A stretch of DNA of 64,000 nucleotides from Pseudonocardia benzenivorans CB1190 (lineage in GTDB: Bacteria > Actinomycetota > Actinomycetes > Mycobacteriales > Pseudonocardiaceae). Below the pieces are notes generated by a model. The model did not search any database, had not been told where the DNA came from, and saw only the letters and a program-made list of their open reading frames with translations. Made by a program: the position numbers and the translations under genes. The first letter of the stretch is position 1, and each line of letters opens with the position of its first letter. Below, one piece after another: positions 17,774-27,596 of this stretch. Location of the stretch: contig NC_015312.1 of the NCBI RefSeq assembly GCF_000196675.2, positions 3,844,001 through 3,908,000 on the forward strand. The letters run 5' to 3'.

Positions 17774-17804
17774 CGGGCCGCCCCGCGCGGTGCGGGGCGG
17801 CCCG
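17774..17804 (-). terminator. pdxS terminator hairpin
   Basis: A 13-bp perfect GC-rich stem (17774-17786 with 17792-17804) with a 5-base loop lies 14 bp downstream of the pdxS stop. It would end the long minus-strand unit before the Rieske gene. Confidence 0.8.
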
Positions 17805-17818
17805 TCAGGCCTGAGCGG

Positions 17819-18748
17819 TCACCAGCCGCGGTCGGCGTACCGCTGCTCGGCGGGCAGATCGGGGATGTTGATCCCGACCATCGCCTCGCCCAGCCCGCGC
17901 GAGACCTTGGCGATCACGTCGGGGTCGTCGTGGAACGTGGTGGCCTTGACGATCGCCGCCGCACGCTGGGCCGGGTCGCCGGACTTGAAGATGCCCGAGC
18001 CGACGAACACGCCCTCGGCGCCGAGCTGCATCATCATCGCGGCGTCGGCCGGGGTGGCGATGCCGCCCGCGGTGAACAGGACGACGGGCAGCTTGCCCGC
18101 GGCCGCGACCTCGCGGACCAGCTCGACCGGCGCCCGCAGCTCCTTGGCCGCGACGTACAGCTCGGTCTCGTCGAGCGTGGCGAGACGGCGGATGTCGCTG
18201 CGGATCTGGCGCATGTGCCGGGTGGCCTCGACGACGTTGCCGGTGCCCGCCTCGCCCTTCGACCGGATCATCGCCGCGCCCTCGGCGATCCGGCGCAGGG
18301 CCTCGCCCAGGTTGGTCGCGCCGCACACGAACGGCACGGTGAAGGCCCACTTGTCGATGTGGTGCGCCTCGTCGGCCGGCGTGAGGACCTCGGACTCGTC
18401 GACGTAGTCGACGCCCAGCGACTGCAGGACCTGCGCCTCGACGAAGTGCCCGATGCGCGCCTTGGCCATCACCGGGATGCTGACGGCGTTGACGATCCCG
18501 TCGATCATGTCGGGGTCGCTCATGCGCGCGACACCGCCCTGGGCGCGGATGTCGGCGGGGACGCGCTCGAGGGCCATGACCGCGACGGCGCCCGCGTCCT
18601 CGGCGATCTTCGCCTGCTCGGGCGTGACGACGTCCATGATCACGCCGCCCTTGAGCATCTCCGCCATGCCGCGCTTGACACGCGCGGTGCCCTGCACGGC
18701 GTCGGTCTGCTCGGCGGCGGGGGTGGGAACGGCCTGGTCGGACGACAC
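17819..18748 (-). CDS. pdxS: Pyridoxal 5'-phosphate synthase lyase subunit PdxS
   Basis: The 309-residue TIM-barrel enzyme joins ribose 5-phosphate, glyceraldehyde 3-phosphate and ammonia into PLP. Family hallmarks are [38 protein letters not shown], the catalytic-lysine region [27 protein letters not shown] and [19 protein letters not shown]. It works in a 12:12 complex with PdxT, whose gene lies about 6.6 kb further on. Upstream 43 bp away is the LemA-like gene of the PIM cluster, the conserved actinobacterial order. A terminator follows directly. Confidence 0.97.
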   Translation of the reverse strand: MSSDQAVPTPAAEQTDAVQGTARVKRGMAEMLKGGVIMDVVTPEQAKIAEDAGAVAVMALERVPADIRAQGGVARMSDPDMIDGIVNAVSIPVMAKARIGHFVEAQVLQSLGVDYVDESEVLTPADEAHHIDKWAFTVPFVCGATNLGEALRRIAEGAAMIRSKGEAGTGNVVEATRHMRQIRSDIRRLATLDETELYVAAKELRAPVELVREVAAAGKLPVVLFTAGGIATPADAAMMMQLGAEGVFVGSGIFKSGDPAQRAAAIVKATTFHDDPDVIAKVSRGLGEAMVGINIPDLPAEQRYADRGW

Positions 18749-18791
18749 GATGGAACCTCTCTGACGAAGAGAACGACCTGTCGATCGTACG

Positions 18792-19352
18792 TCAGGGAAC
18801 GCGCCTGCCCGGGGTCGCTCCGGTGGTGCTCCGCGCCACCTCGGGGTCGGCGATCTCGAAGTACTCCGGGACGGGCGCGGTCCCGGCGAGGTGCAGCCAG
18901 CGGACGAGCCGGCGGGACCGGAGCCCGAGGGTGTCGCGGACCGCGTCGTTGTGGACGCGTCGGGCCAGCACGACGAGCTGTTCGGCGTCGGCGAGCTCGC
19001 CGACGAGGTCGTCGGACAGCCGCGCGCGGTCGACGTCGGCGAGCGCGCGGGTGAGCGCGTTCTCGATGGTCTCGGCCCGGCCGTCGCCGGGCGGCGGGCG
19101 GGTGCCGGTGCGCGCGTCGAGGGCGTCGCGCAGCGCCGCCACCCGCCGCGGGTCCCCGGTGGCCTCGAGCACGGGCAGGCAGTCGACGGCGGCGGCGGCC
19201 CGCCGGTCGAGGGCGGCGTGCAGGCCGGCGCGGGCTGCGTCGGTGCGAACGTGCAGCCGGTCGAGCCTGCGGGCGCGCCCGATGCAGGAGACGACGACCG
19301 TCACCGCCACCAGCACGGCGACCGCCAGCACGACCCAGCCGATGACGCTCAT
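18792..19352 (-). CDS. Membrane-anchored LemA-like protein of the PIM/pdxS cluster
   Basis: The 186-residue protein has one N-terminal transmembrane helix (about residues 4-24). A helical domain follows ([24 protein letters not shown], then [21 protein letters not shown]), ending in a short C-terminal EYFEIADP segment. The fold pattern resembles LemA. Similar proteins occupy the same place between pimA and pdxS in Streptomyces relatives. Its ATG overlaps the pimA stop as ATGA, so it is co-translated with the PIM genes. The function is unknown. Confidence 0.8.
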   Translation of the reverse strand: MSVIGWVVLAVAVLVAVTVVVSCIGRARRLDRLHVRTDAARAGLHAALDRRAAAAVDCLPVLEATGDPRRVAALRDALDARTGTRPPPGDGRAETIENALTRALADVDRARLSDDLVGELADAEQLVVLARRVHNDAVRDTLGLRSRRLVRWLHLAGTAPVPEYFEIADPEVARSTTGATPGRRVP

Positions 19353-20542
19353 CAGGCGGGCACCCCCGCAGTGCCGACGCGGCGCGGGTCGGCCGCCACC
19401 GCGGCCCGGTAGACCTGCAGCACCTGCCCCGCGACGACGGGCCAGTCGAACGCCGCGGCGCGCACCCGGCCCGCCGCACCGAGCGCGGCCCGACGGGCGG
19501 GATCGTCGAGCAGCCGGTCGAGTGCGCGGGCGAACGCGGTGGCGTCGCCGGCGGCGGCGAGCTCGCCCGCCACCGGCCCGCCCGCCGGGTCGGTGACGAC
19601 CCTGCGGAACGCGTCGATGTCGCTGGCCAGTACGGGCGCGCCGGCGGCCATGGCCTCGGTGAGGACCATGCCGAAGCTCTCGCCGCCGAGGTTGGGTGCG
19701 CAGTAGATGTGCATCGAGCGCAACGCGGCGGCCTTGGTGGCGTCGTCGACGGCGCCGAGCACGTCGAGCCGGTGGGCGAGCGGGCCGGCGCGGCGGACCA
19801 GCGCGTCGACGTCGCCACGGCCGACGACGAGCAGCCGCAGCCCCGGCCGGTGCGGCGCGAGCTTCTCGACGGCCGCCAGCAGCACCGCCATGCCCTTGCG
19901 CGGCTCGTCGAAGCGGCCGAGGAACCCGACGGTCTCGACCCCGGGGCGGGGGTGCCCCGGCAGCAGCGGGCCGTCGGCGAACAGCGGGACGTCGACGCCG
20001 TTGGGGATCTCGACGGCGTCACCGCCCAGGTGCTCGACCTGCACCCGCCGGGCCAGCGTCGACACCGCGATGCGCGCGGTGACCTTCTCCATCAGCGGCC
20101 GCAGCACCCCGCCGAACGCGGTGAGGGCGCGGGAGCGCTCGGTCGAGGTGTGGAACGTCGCGACGATCGGGCCCTCCGCGGCGAGCAGCGCGAGCACCGA
20201 GATCGAGAACGTCGTGGGTTCGTGCAGGTGCAGCACGTCGAAGGTGTGCTCGGCGAGCCAGCGCCGGACCCGGGCGTAGGTCACCGGGCCGAACGTGATC
20301 CGCGCGACCGATCCGTTGTAGGGGACGCCGATCGCCCGCCCGGTCGGGGTGACGAACGGCGGCAGCGGCGGGTCGTCGTCGTCGCGGTCGTCCTCGGCGG
20401 GGGCCAGCACGTCGACGGTGTGCCCGAGCCGGATCAGCGCCCGCGCGAGATCGACGACGTGGTTCTGCACCCCGCCGGGAACGTCCAGCGAGTACGGGCA
20501 GACGATGCCGATCCGCAGCGGCGTCGACGTGCGGGCGGTCAT
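19352..20542 (-). CDS. pimA: Phosphatidylinositol alpha-mannosyltransferase PimA (GT4)
   Basis: The 396-residue GT-B enzyme transfers mannose from GDP-mannose to phosphatidylinositol on the inner face of the membrane, the first step to PIM, LM and LAM. Visible are RIGIVCPYSLDVPGGVQNHV at the start (glycine-rich acceptor loop), IVATFHTSTERS, GFLGRFDEPRKGMAVLL for the nucleotide-sugar domain, and GGESFGMVLTEAMAAG with the two conserved glutamates. It overlaps the acyltransferase stop upstream and the LemA-like start downstream by 4 bp each, inside the thrS-HIT-pgsA-acyltransferase-pimA order known from mycobacteria. Confidence 0.95.
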   Translation of the reverse strand: MTARTSTPLRIGIVCPYSLDVPGGVQNHVVDLARALIRLGHTVDVLAPAEDDRDDDDPPLPPFVTPTGRAIGVPYNGSVARITFGPVTYARVRRWLAEHTFDVLHLHEPTTFSISVLALLAAEGPIVATFHTSTERSRALTAFGGVLRPLMEKVTARIAVSTLARRVQVEHLGGDAVEIPNGVDVPLFADGPLLPGHPRPGVETVGFLGRFDEPRKGMAVLLAAVEKLAPHRPGLRLLVVGRGDVDALVRRAGPLAHRLDVLGAVDDATKAAALRSMHIYCAPNLGGESFGMVLTEAMAAGAPVLASDIDAFRRVVTDPAGGPVAGELAAAGDATAFARALDRLLDDPARRAALGAAGRVRAAAFDWPVVAGQVLQVYRAAVAADPRRVGTAGVPA

Positions 20543-21459
20543 GCGGCGGCCGCCGTGGTGCGGAGGTCGGCGGTGAAGTACGGCTGGAGCATGTGCCAGT
20601 CCTGCGGGGCACGGCGGATCGTCTCGGTGAAGACGTCGGCCAGTGCCTGGGTGGCCGCGGCGACGGCGGCCTTGCCGGGGACCGGGATCGGCGCCCCGAT
20701 GGTCAGCCGCCAGCCGGCGCCCTCGAACCCGGAGTGCACGGGCATCAGCAGGGCCCCGGTCATCGCGGCGAGCCGCGCGGGCCCGGGCGGCATCCGGGCG
20801 GGCTGCCCGAAGAGCGTGACGTCGACACCCGATGCGCCGAGGTCCCGGTCGGCGACGAGGCAGACGAGACCACCCGCCCGCAGCCGCGAGACCAGGCCCC
20901 GGTAGACGGCGGCGCCGTCGTCGGCGGAGAAGACCTCGAACCCGAGCGACTCGCGGTAGGCGACGAACCGCCGGTAGAGCGGCTCGGGCCGCAGCCGTTC
21001 GACGACGGTGCTGAACCCGGCCCGCAGCCCGTGGCGGCGCATCGTCTCGACGATCCAGACCCCGGCCGCGTCCCAGTTGCCGCTGTGCGGGAGGGCGAAC
21101 ACGACGCCGCGGCCCTCGGCCAGCGCCGCGAGCGCCGGGTCGATCCCGGTCTGGACGGTGGCCTCGACGATGTGCCCCGGCGAGATCGCGGGCAGCCGGA
21201 ACGCCTCGCACCAGTAGCGGGCGTAGCTGCGCATGCCGGCGCGGACCAGGACGTCGAGCTCGGCGGGCCCGGCGTCGGGCACGACCCGCGAGAGATTGGC
21301 GCGCAACGTCTGCACACCCGTCCCGGCACGACGGGCGGCGAGCTCCCCCGCCTGCTCGAACACCGTAGCCGCGACACCCGACGGCAGCATCCGGACCAGC
21401 CGCCAGCCCGCGGCGAACGCGGGGTCGACCAGCCGCTCGGCGAGCCCGGCGGCGGTCAC
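20539..21459 (-). CDS. Phosphatidylinositol mannoside acyltransferase (PatA-type)
   Basis: The 306-residue protein is of the LpxL/HtrB-like acyltransferase family. The catalytic HxxxxD motif is H125-SGNW-D130, followed by a conserved VADRDLGASGVDVTLFGQPARMPPG-type region (residues ~235-260) that shapes the acyl site. In mycobacteria the homologue next to pimA acylates the mannose of PIM. It acts at the cytoplasmic membrane. The GTG at 21459 overlaps the pgsA stop as GTGA, and its stop overlaps the pimA ATG. The neighbourhood makes the PIM role likely. Confidence 0.92.
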   Translation of the reverse strand: MTAAGLAERLVDPAFAAGWRLVRMLPSGVAATVFEQAGELAARRAGTGVQTLRANLSRVVPDAGPAELDVLVRAGMRSYARYWCEAFRLPAISPGHIVEATVQTGIDPALAALAEGRGVVFALPHSGNWDAAGVWIVETMRRHGLRAGFSTVVERLRPEPLYRRFVAYRESLGFEVFSADDGAAVYRGLVSRLRAGGLVCLVADRDLGASGVDVTLFGQPARMPPGPARLAAMTGALLMPVHSGFEGAGWRLTIGAPIPVPGKAAVAAATQALADVFTETIRRAPQDWHMLQPYFTADLRTTAAAA

Positions 21460-22085
21460 GATCCCTGCCGTTCGGCCCGGTCGACCTCCTGCGCGCTGCG
21501 GTGCACCGCGACGACCCGCTGCCCGACCGTCACGATCGACAGGGCCGCGAGCAGCCACAACGCCACCGACAACGCGTACGGGACGCCGACGCCCTGCAGG
21601 AACGTGCCGAGCAGGGTGATGATCAGCCGCTCGGCCCGCTCGACGAGCCCGCCGTCGGCCCGCAGACCGGCCGCCTCGGCCCGTGCCTTCACGTAGGAGG
21701 TGATCTGGCCCGCGACCAGGCAGATGAGCGCGGCGATCCCGAGCGTGCGCTCCTGCCCGACGCCGAGGCACCACCAGGCCAGCCCCGCGAACAGGGCACC
21801 GTCGGCGACGCGGTCGCACACCGAGTCGAGCACCCCGCCGAACGCCGTCGAGTACCCGCGGGCGCGGGCCATCGCCCCGTCGACGAGGTCGAACAGCACG
21901 AACAGCGTGATGATCCACGGCCCGACGACGAGCTCGCCGCGCGGCAGGAACCACAGCGCCGCCGCGACCGACCCGATCGTCCCGACGACGGTCACGACGT
22001 CGGGCGTCACGCCGAGCGCCACCAGCCGACGGCCGATCGGGTCGGTGACGCGGTTGACGCCGGCGCGGGCGAAGACGTTGAGCAT
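21456..22085 (-). CDS. pgsA: CDP-alcohol phosphatidyltransferase, phosphatidylinositol phosphate synthase type
   Basis: The 209-residue membrane enzyme has the full CDP-alcohol phosphotransferase signature between D66 and D91 (DLVDGAMARARG, then GGVLDSVCD), with all four metal-binding aspartates. In actinobacteria the copy next to pimA makes phosphatidylinositol phosphate from CDP-diacylglycerol and inositol phosphate, the substrate line for PIM synthesis. I chose the ATG at 22085 (MLNVFARAG), which gives the usual length and a GGAG-type site upstream. Further upstream the frame runs into the HIT gene. Confidence 0.93.
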   Translation of the reverse strand: MLNVFARAGVNRVTDPIGRRLVALGVTPDVVTVVGTIGSVAAALWFLPRGELVVGPWIITLFVLFDLVDGAMARARGYSTAFGGVLDSVCDRVADGALFAGLAWWCLGVGQERTLGIAALICLVAGQITSYVKARAEAAGLRADGGLVERAERLIITLLGTFLQGVGVPYALSVALWLLAALSIVTVGQRVVAVHRSAQEVDRAERQGS

Positions 22086-22137
22086 CGGCTGCTGCCGACT
22101 CCTGCCGATGGGAACGAGGGTCTGGACCAGGTCCAGC

Positions 22138-22710
22138 CTAGTCCTGTGCGGACCCGCGACCTGCGCCGGGCACGCCGCTCTCAGCGCTCTCCCAGGCTTC
22201 CGCGAGCAGCTCACGGGTCTCGGTGAGCAGCTGAGGGATCACCTTCGTCTGCCCGACGACGGCGATGAAGTTCGCGTCGCCGCCCCAGCGCGGGACGACG
22301 TGCTGGTGCAGGTGGTCGGCCAGCGATCCGCCCGCCACGGTCCCCAGGTTCAGCCCGACGTTGAACGCGTGCGGCGCCGCCACCTTCTTCATCGCCCGGA
22401 CGGCCTGCTGGGTGAAGGCCATCAGTTCGGCCGACTCCTCGCCGGTGAGCTCCTCCAGCTCCGCGACGTGCCGGTACGGCAGCACCATGAGGTGGCCCGG
22501 GTTGTACGGGTGCAGGTTGAGCAGCGCGAACACGCTGGCCCCGCGCGCGACGACCAGGCCCTCCTCGTCGGGTAGCCGGGGGATGCGGCAGAACGGGCAG
22601 CCGCTCTCCCCCGCCTCCTTGATGTAGGCCAACCGGTGCGGCGTCCACAGCCGGCGGAAACCGTCGGGAGTCCCCACCCCGTCGCGAGGCTCCAGGGCCG
22701 GCTCGTCCAT
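22138..22710 (-). CDS. HIT-family hydrolase / Ap4A phosphorylase-like
   Basis: The 190-residue HIT protein has the histidine triad H133-L-H-Q-H-V-V (H133, H135, H137) and LNLHPYNPGHLMVLPYRH in the first half. CPFCR (residues 38-42) may help bind zinc. The mycobacterial homologue at the same place (after thrS) degrades diadenosine tetraphosphate. Ap4A is a by-product of aminoacyl-tRNA synthetases, so the tight link to thrS (10 bp) is suggestive. It lies 52 bp upstream of pgsA in the same unit. Confidence 0.92.
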   Translation of the reverse strand: MDEPALEPRDGVGTPDGFRRLWTPHRLAYIKEAGESGCPFCRIPRLPDEEGLVVARGASVFALLNLHPYNPGHLMVLPYRHVAELEELTGEESAELMAFTQQAVRAMKKVAAPHAFNVGLNLGTVAGGSLADHLHQHVVPRWGGDANFIAVVGQTKVIPQLLTETRELLAEAWESAESGVPGAGRGSAQD

Positions 22711-22720
22711 GCCGACGAGC

Positions 22721-24769
22721 CTAGTGCGCGGCCGTGAAGGACTCGGCGGTCGGCGACGTGTTGTCCCGACGGCCGATCCAGGCCTGCACGGCCGCCACCG
22801 CGTCGGCGACCGGCACCCCGTTGACCTGCGTGCCGTCGCGGAACCGGAAGCTCACCGCACCGGCCTCGACGTCGCGCGCACCCACGACCAGCATGAAGGG
22901 CACCTTCTGCAGGGTGTGGGTGCGGATCTTCTTCTGCATCCGGTCGTCGCCGGAGTCGACCTCGACCCGCACGCCGCGCTCGCGCAGCGTCGCCGCGACC
23001 TGTTCGACGTACTCGCGCTGGTCGTCGGTGACCGGGATGCCGACGACCTGGACCGGCGCGAGCCAGGCCGGGAACGCGCCCGCGTAGTGCTCGAGCAGGA
23101 CCGCGAAGAAACGCTCGATCGAGCCGAACAGCGCCCGGTGGATCATGACCGGCCGCTTGCGGGAGCCGTCGGAGGCCGTGTACTCGAGGTCGAAGCGGTC
23201 GGGCAGCATCAGGTCGACCTGGATCGTCGACATCTGCCAGGTACGGCCGATCGCGTCCTTCGCCTGGACGCTGATCTTGGGCGCGTAGAACGCGGCGCCG
23301 CCCGGGTCGTCGACCAGGTGCAGGCCCGTCTCCTCGGCGACCTTGCGGAGCACGTTCGTCGCCCGCTCCCAGGCCTCGTCGCTGCCGATGGACTTCTCCG
23401 GGTTGCGGGTGGAGAGCTCGAGGTAGAAGTCGTCGAGCCCGTAGTCGCGCAGCAGCTCCAGCACGAACTGCAGCAGGGAGGCGATCTCGCCCTCCATCTG
23501 CTCCTCGGTGCAGTAGATGTGCGCGTCGTCCTGGGTGAAGCCGCGGGCCCGGGTCAGCCCGTGCACGACGCCGGACTTCTCGTACCGGTACACGGTCCCG
23601 AACTCGAACAGCCGCAGCGGCAGCTCGCGGTAGCTGCGCCCGCGCGCGTCGAAGATCAGGTTGTGCATCGGGCAGTTCATCGGCTTCAGGTAGTAGTCCT
23701 GGCCGGGCTTGCGGACGTTCCCGTCGGCGTCGCGCTCCTCGTCGAGGATCATGCCCGGGTACATCCCCTCCTCGTACCACTCGAGGTGGCCCGAGGTGCG
23801 GAACAACTGCCCCTTGGTGATGTGCGGGGTGTTGACGAACTCGTAGCCCGCCTGCTCGTGCCGGCGTCGCGAGTAGTCCTCCAGCTCCTTGCGGACGATG
23901 CCGCCCTTGGGGTGGAAGACCGCGAGCCCCGAGCCGATCTGATCGGGGAAGGAGAACAGGTCGAGCTCCGCGCCGAGGCGCCGGTGGTCGCGACGCTCGG
24001 CCTCGGCGACGCGCTCCAGATACGCGTCGAGCGCCTCCTGGCTCTCCCACGCGGTGCCGTAGATGCGCTGCAGCTGCGGGTTCTTCTCGTCGCCGCGCCA
24101 GTACGCAGCGGCGGTGCGGGTGAGGCTGAACGCGGGGATGTACCGCGTCGTGGGCAGGTGCGGACCGCGGCACAGGTCCGACCAGACCGTCTCGCCGGTG
24201 TGGGCGTGAACGTTGTCGTAGATGGTCAGCTCGCCCGAGGCGTCGATCTCGACGACGTCCTCCTCGGGCCCCTTGAGGTCGATCAGCTCGAGCTTGTACG
24301 GCTCGTCGGCGAGCTCCTTGCGGGCCTCGTCCTTGTCGGCGAAGCGCCGGCGGGAGAACCGCTGCCCCGCCTTGATGATCTTCTTCATCGCCGACTCGAG
24401 CTTCTTCAGGTCGTCGGGCGTGAAGGGCGTCGCGACGTCGAAGTCGTAGTAGAACCCGTCGCGGATGGGCGGCCCGATGCCGAGCTTCGCCTCGGGGTGC
24501 AGCTGCTGCACCGCCTGCGCGAGGACGTGTGCCGCGGAGTGCCGGATGACGCTGCGGCCGTCCTCGGAGTCCGCGGGCACCGCCTCCACGTCGACGTCGG
24601 CCTCCGGCGCCCACGCGAGGTCACGCAGCCGCCCGTCGGGATCGCGGACGACGACGACGGCCTCGGGACCGTTGGCGGGCAGCCCGGCCTCGCGCACCGC
24701 GGCCCCGGCCGTGGTCCCGGCCGGCACCCGGACGGTGGCGGACGCGGGCGGGACGGGTGGTGCGGACAC
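22721..24769 (-). CDS. thrS: Threonyl-tRNA synthetase
   Basis: The 682-residue class II synthetase charges tRNA-Thr. It shows an N-terminal TGS domain, then the editing domain with [18 protein letters not shown] and the HxxxH metal site. The catalytic core has [12 protein letters not shown] (zinc cysteine), motif 2 around [15 protein letters not shown], and motif 3 near [13 protein letters not shown]. An anticodon-binding domain closes it ([16 protein letters not shown]). The GTG at 24769 is chosen because CGGAGG precedes it by five bases; upstream the frame is low-complexity and overlaps the preceding gene. No T-box leader is visible in the 43-bp gap. Confidence 0.97.
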   Translation of the reverse strand: MSAPPVPPASATVRVPAGTTAGAAVREAGLPANGPEAVVVVRDPDGRLRDLAWAPEADVDVEAVPADSEDGRSVIRHSAAHVLAQAVQQLHPEAKLGIGPPIRDGFYYDFDVATPFTPDDLKKLESAMKKIIKAGQRFSRRRFADKDEARKELADEPYKLELIDLKGPEEDVVEIDASGELTIYDNVHAHTGETVWSDLCRGPHLPTTRYIPAFSLTRTAAAYWRGDEKNPQLQRIYGTAWESQEALDAYLERVAEAERRDHRRLGAELDLFSFPDQIGSGLAVFHPKGGIVRKELEDYSRRRHEQAGYEFVNTPHITKGQLFRTSGHLEWYEEGMYPGMILDEERDADGNVRKPGQDYYLKPMNCPMHNLIFDARGRSYRELPLRLFEFGTVYRYEKSGVVHGLTRARGFTQDDAHIYCTEEQMEGEIASLLQFVLELLRDYGLDDFYLELSTRNPEKSIGSDEAWERATNVLRKVAEETGLHLVDDPGGAAFYAPKISVQAKDAIGRTWQMSTIQVDLMLPDRFDLEYTASDGSRKRPVMIHRALFGSIERFFAVLLEHYAGAFPAWLAPVQVVGIPVTDDQREYVEQVAATLRERGVRVEVDSGDDRMQKKIRTHTLQKVPFMLVVGARDVEAGAVSFRFRDGTQVNGVPVADAVAAVQAWIGRRDNTSPTAESFTAAH

Positions 24770-24812
24770 GAGTTGCCTCCGGTTGAGCACGAACGGATGT
24801 GTGCCGTCGAGG

Positions 24813-26999
24813 CTAGCGGTCGGTGTCGACCGGGTTCGCGCCGTCCCGCCCGTCGCCGGAGCCCGGGTCGGCTGCGGCCGGACCGGGGGCTTCGCCGGGC
24901 TGCGGGCCGCGGGCCGGCTGCGCACCGTCGGCCGGGAGGGCGGCGACGACCGCGGAGCGGACCGCGGCGGCGACCGGACCCGCGGCGTCGGCGTGTGGGC
25001 GCGGCCGTGGCACCGGCCGCACCGCGGGACCGGGTGCGTCCGCGGCGCGGGGCGGCGACGCGTGCCTGCCGGGACCGGTGGTCGCGGCGGGTGTCGACGA
25101 GCCGGGCGCCGAAGTGCCGGACGCCGAGCCGGCGGCCGACGTGGCCGTGCCGTCGGGGCGTGCGTGCCGGCCGAACCACGGGTGCGGCTCGGCGCCCGGG
25201 GTCGCGACGCCGTGGGTCGCCGCGCCCTGGGGCGGCACGGGCCAGGGGTCGGGCGCGACCGCGGGCTCCCTGCGCTCGGCCCACGACGCCGGTGCCGGCT
25301 CGACCGGCGGGGCCGGCGGCGCGGGCACCGTCCCGGCGAACAGCGCGTCGCCGGAGAGGCTGCTGCTTGCGGGGCGGACCGCACGGAGCGCAGCCGCGAC
25401 GGCCGAGACGTCGCCCGGGAGCCCGGCGGCGCCGAGCGGCGCCACCCGCTGTGCGTCGCCGTCGCGGGCGATCCGATGCCCGCCCCCGCCGGGTGACGCA
25501 GCCGCGCCGTTGGCGGAGCGGACGGGGCCTGCCGGGGTGATGCTCGGGGACGGCGACCCGAAGAGGCTCACCGGCGTGAGCCCCGTGGGGGGCCGCGGCG
25601 GGTCGCCTGCGAGCGCCGCGGTCGAGCGCGTCGTCTCGGCGGACGTTGCGGTGGCCGAGAGCGTCTCGGCAGACGAGGTCGTGGTCGAGTGCGGCGTATC
25701 GGGCCCGGCGTCGGCGTGCACCGGGTCCGCCGGCGGCACGGTGCTCGCATGCGGCATCTGCGCGTCCGCCGGGGTGGGCGCGCGGGACGGATCGGCAGCG
25801 GTGCCGGGGAGGGACGGGGCGGCGGGCGCTGACGCACCCGCGCGGGAGGGATCCGCCATCGGCGGGGTGGCCGCGCCGGCGTCGACGGCCGGGGCCGTAG
25901 CCGGCGCGGCGTCCGACCGGTGTCCGGGCGCTGACGCGGCGGCCACCACCGGCAGCCGGGCCGTCGCGGAGGCCGGGCCGCCCGGGGGCTGCGACATCGT
26001 CGGCGCCGGCAGCGCGGCCGGCGCGGACCCGATGGGCCCGTTGCGCGCCAGCGCCGTCGCGGTGTCGCGCGCGATCTCGTTCGACGGCGCCGCAGGCAGT
26101 GCCGCGACGGGTGCCGCAGGCGTTGCCCCGAGCGATGCACCAGGCGATGCGCCAGCCGCGTCCGGCGCCGTCACCGGCGGCGTCGCCGGGCCGGCCGGCT
26201 GCTGCGGACCCGCACCGGGGACCGCGGCGGCCTCCGTACCGAGCGGCGCGCGCCGCGGGTCCGGTCCGGCGGCTGCGGTCGCCCCGGGCTGTTCCGGTCC
26301 GCCGGGGGACGCCGGGTGCTCGTGTGAGACGACGTGCTGCTGCGCGACGTGCCCACCGGTCGGAACCGGAGCAGGCGGCGCCGCAGCGCCCGGCGCCCAC
26401 CGCGGGGCACCGGGCACGCCGGCTCCTGGCCACCACGGACCGGGCGCGACCGGCCCGGCCGGGGTGAAGAGATCGGCCTCCGGACGGGCGGGTGAGCCGC
26501 CCGGGGCCGGCGGGACAGGTGCGCCCGACACCGAGGGCGGGTCGGGCGGCGCCGTCCGAACGAGTGCCCCCGGCATCGGGACGAGCGCCGCGGTGTCCAT
26601 CCGCGAGAGCCGTCGCCGCAGGCGGCGCAGGGCCCGCGGCGGGCCGTCGACCAGCAGCGACAGCACGAGCCGGTCGCCGAGCGGGTCGTGGACGGTGCGC
26701 AGCACCTGGTGCAGGCGGTCGCCGTGGGCGACGACCACCTCCGTCGGTGCCGGCCCGCCGAACGACACGGCCGCCGCGTCCACCGCCGCCCGGATCACGT
26801 CGGCCTGACCCGCGCACACCGTCTCGAGGTCCTCCGGGGCACCTTCTCGGGACCGGGCCGCGAGGAGCATGCCACTGCCCGCGTCGAGCAGTGCCGCCGC
26901 CACCACCGCGCGGTCCCGGACGAGCGCGGCGAGCGCCGCGTCCGGGGACGCCCCGACCGGTGGGGCGACGGCCGGTACACCGGGGCCGTTCGTGTTCAC
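24813..26999 (-). CDS. Roadblock/LC7-like N-terminal domain with very long disordered Ala/Pro-rich tail
   Basis: Of 728 residues only the first ~140 look folded. [32 protein letters not shown], and a basic helix [14 protein letters not shown] follow the pattern of the two roadblock-like proteins encoded just upstream. The remaining ~590 residues are low-complexity Ala/Pro/Gly/Thr with scattered charged residues and no hydrophobic segment. It is 33 bp downstream of the small roadblock gene and 43 bp upstream of thrS, so it may share transcripts with both. The GTG at 26999 follows AGGTGA. The fold call is by pattern only. Confidence 0.65.
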   Translation of the reverse strand: MNTNGPGVPAVAPPVGASPDAALAALVRDRAVVAAALLDAGSGMLLAARSREGAPEDLETVCAGQADVIRAAVDAAAVSFGGPAPTEVVVAHGDRLHQVLRTVHDPLGDRLVLSLLVDGPPRALRRLRRRLSRMDTAALVPMPGALVRTAPPDPPSVSGAPVPPAPGGSPARPEADLFTPAGPVAPGPWWPGAGVPGAPRWAPGAAAPPAPVPTGGHVAQQHVVSHEHPASPGGPEQPGATAAAGPDPRRAPLGTEAAAVPGAGPQQPAGPATPPVTAPDAAGASPGASLGATPAAPVAALPAAPSNEIARDTATALARNGPIGSAPAALPAPTMSQPPGGPASATARLPVVAAASAPGHRSDAAPATAPAVDAGAATPPMADPSRAGASAPAAPSLPGTAADPSRAPTPADAQMPHASTVPPADPVHADAGPDTPHSTTTSSAETLSATATSAETTRSTAALAGDPPRPPTGLTPVSLFGSPSPSITPAGPVRSANGAAASPGGGGHRIARDGDAQRVAPLGAAGLPGDVSAVAAALRAVRPASSSLSGDALFAGTVPAPPAPPVEPAPASWAERREPAVAPDPWPVPPQGAATHGVATPGAEPHPWFGRHARPDGTATSAAGSASGTSAPGSSTPAATTGPGRHASPPRAADAPGPAVRPVPRPRPHADAAGPVAAAVRSAVVAALPADGAQPARGPQPGEAPGPAAADPGSGDGRDGANPVDTDR

Positions 27000-27032
27000 G
27001 ACGTGCGCTTCACCTCGCCCGCGGGGCCGCTG

Positions 27033-27473
27033 TCAGCGCTGGTTGGAGGGGAAGAACTGCCCCTCGTTGCCGGGCACGGCCTGACGGGTGTTGGCGGCCG
27101 GGTGGGCCATGTAGAAGTCCTGCTCGATGACCCGCAGGTCGCGCCGCGCCATCGCCAGGTTGGCCTGGGCGCGGTTGAGCACCAGGTAGAAGAACAGCTT
27201 CTCGTCCGTGCCACGGATCATCCGGAGCAGGTGGTACTGCGTGTCCAGGGTGATCAGGATGTCCTCGATCTGCTCGCGCAGGCCGAGCTTCTGGACGACC
27301 TCCATCTTGGTCCGGATCACGTCGCTGTTGCCCGGGGCCGCGACGTCGAGGTCGAACTCGGCGCTGCCACCGCGAGAGCCCAGCATCATGCCGCTCTCCC
27401 AGTCGACCAGGGCCACCGCGAACGCACCCTTGATATTCGCCGCCATGTCGAGCGCGTGCTCGATGTTGCTCAT
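27033..27473 (-). CDS. Roadblock/LC7-like small protein
   Basis: The 146-residue protein is the compact member of three adjacent paralogue-like genes. It reads MSNIEHALDMAANIKGAFAV, then VDWESGMMLGSRGG, EQIEDILITLDTQYHLLRMI, and a strongly conserved ending FFYLVLNRAQANLAMARRDL. The beta-alpha-beta pattern with a self-regulatory dimer surface matches roadblock/LC7 (MglB-type) domains, which act on small GTPases or scaffold complexes. No small GTPase is encoded nearby. The ATG at 27473 follows GAGGAGCAAGAA. Orthologues of similar size occur in other actinobacteria as unknown proteins. Confidence 0.75.
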   Translation of the reverse strand: MSNIEHALDMAANIKGAFAVALVDWESGMMLGSRGGSAEFDLDVAAPGNSDVIRTKMEVVQKLGLREQIEDILITLDTQYHLLRMIRGTDEKLFFYLVLNRAQANLAMARRDLRVIEQDFYMAHPAANTRQAVPGNEGQFFPSNQR

Positions 27474-27596
27474 TTCTTGCTCCTCGTCGGGGTCGGGGGG
27501 TCCGCGGAATTCGGGGTTCCGCGGGTGCCGGAGCCTAGCGCATCAATTCGGGGGCGCCGGAAAGGCCCGCCCCCACAATTCGCGACGCGCCGGCGG

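Noticed and set aside
20539..21954. 471-residue version of the PIM acyltransferase
   Set aside because: The upstream part overlaps pgsA. The GTG at 21459 overlaps the pgsA stop in the same GTGA manner as other genes here and gives the family's normal length.
24770..24812. T-box riboswitch before thrS
   Set aside because: The gap is only 43 bp and shows no stem or T-box sequence.
22721..25384. 887-residue version of thrS
   Set aside because: The extra 205 residues are low-complexity and overlap the roadblock gene; CGGAGG marks the GTG at 24769.
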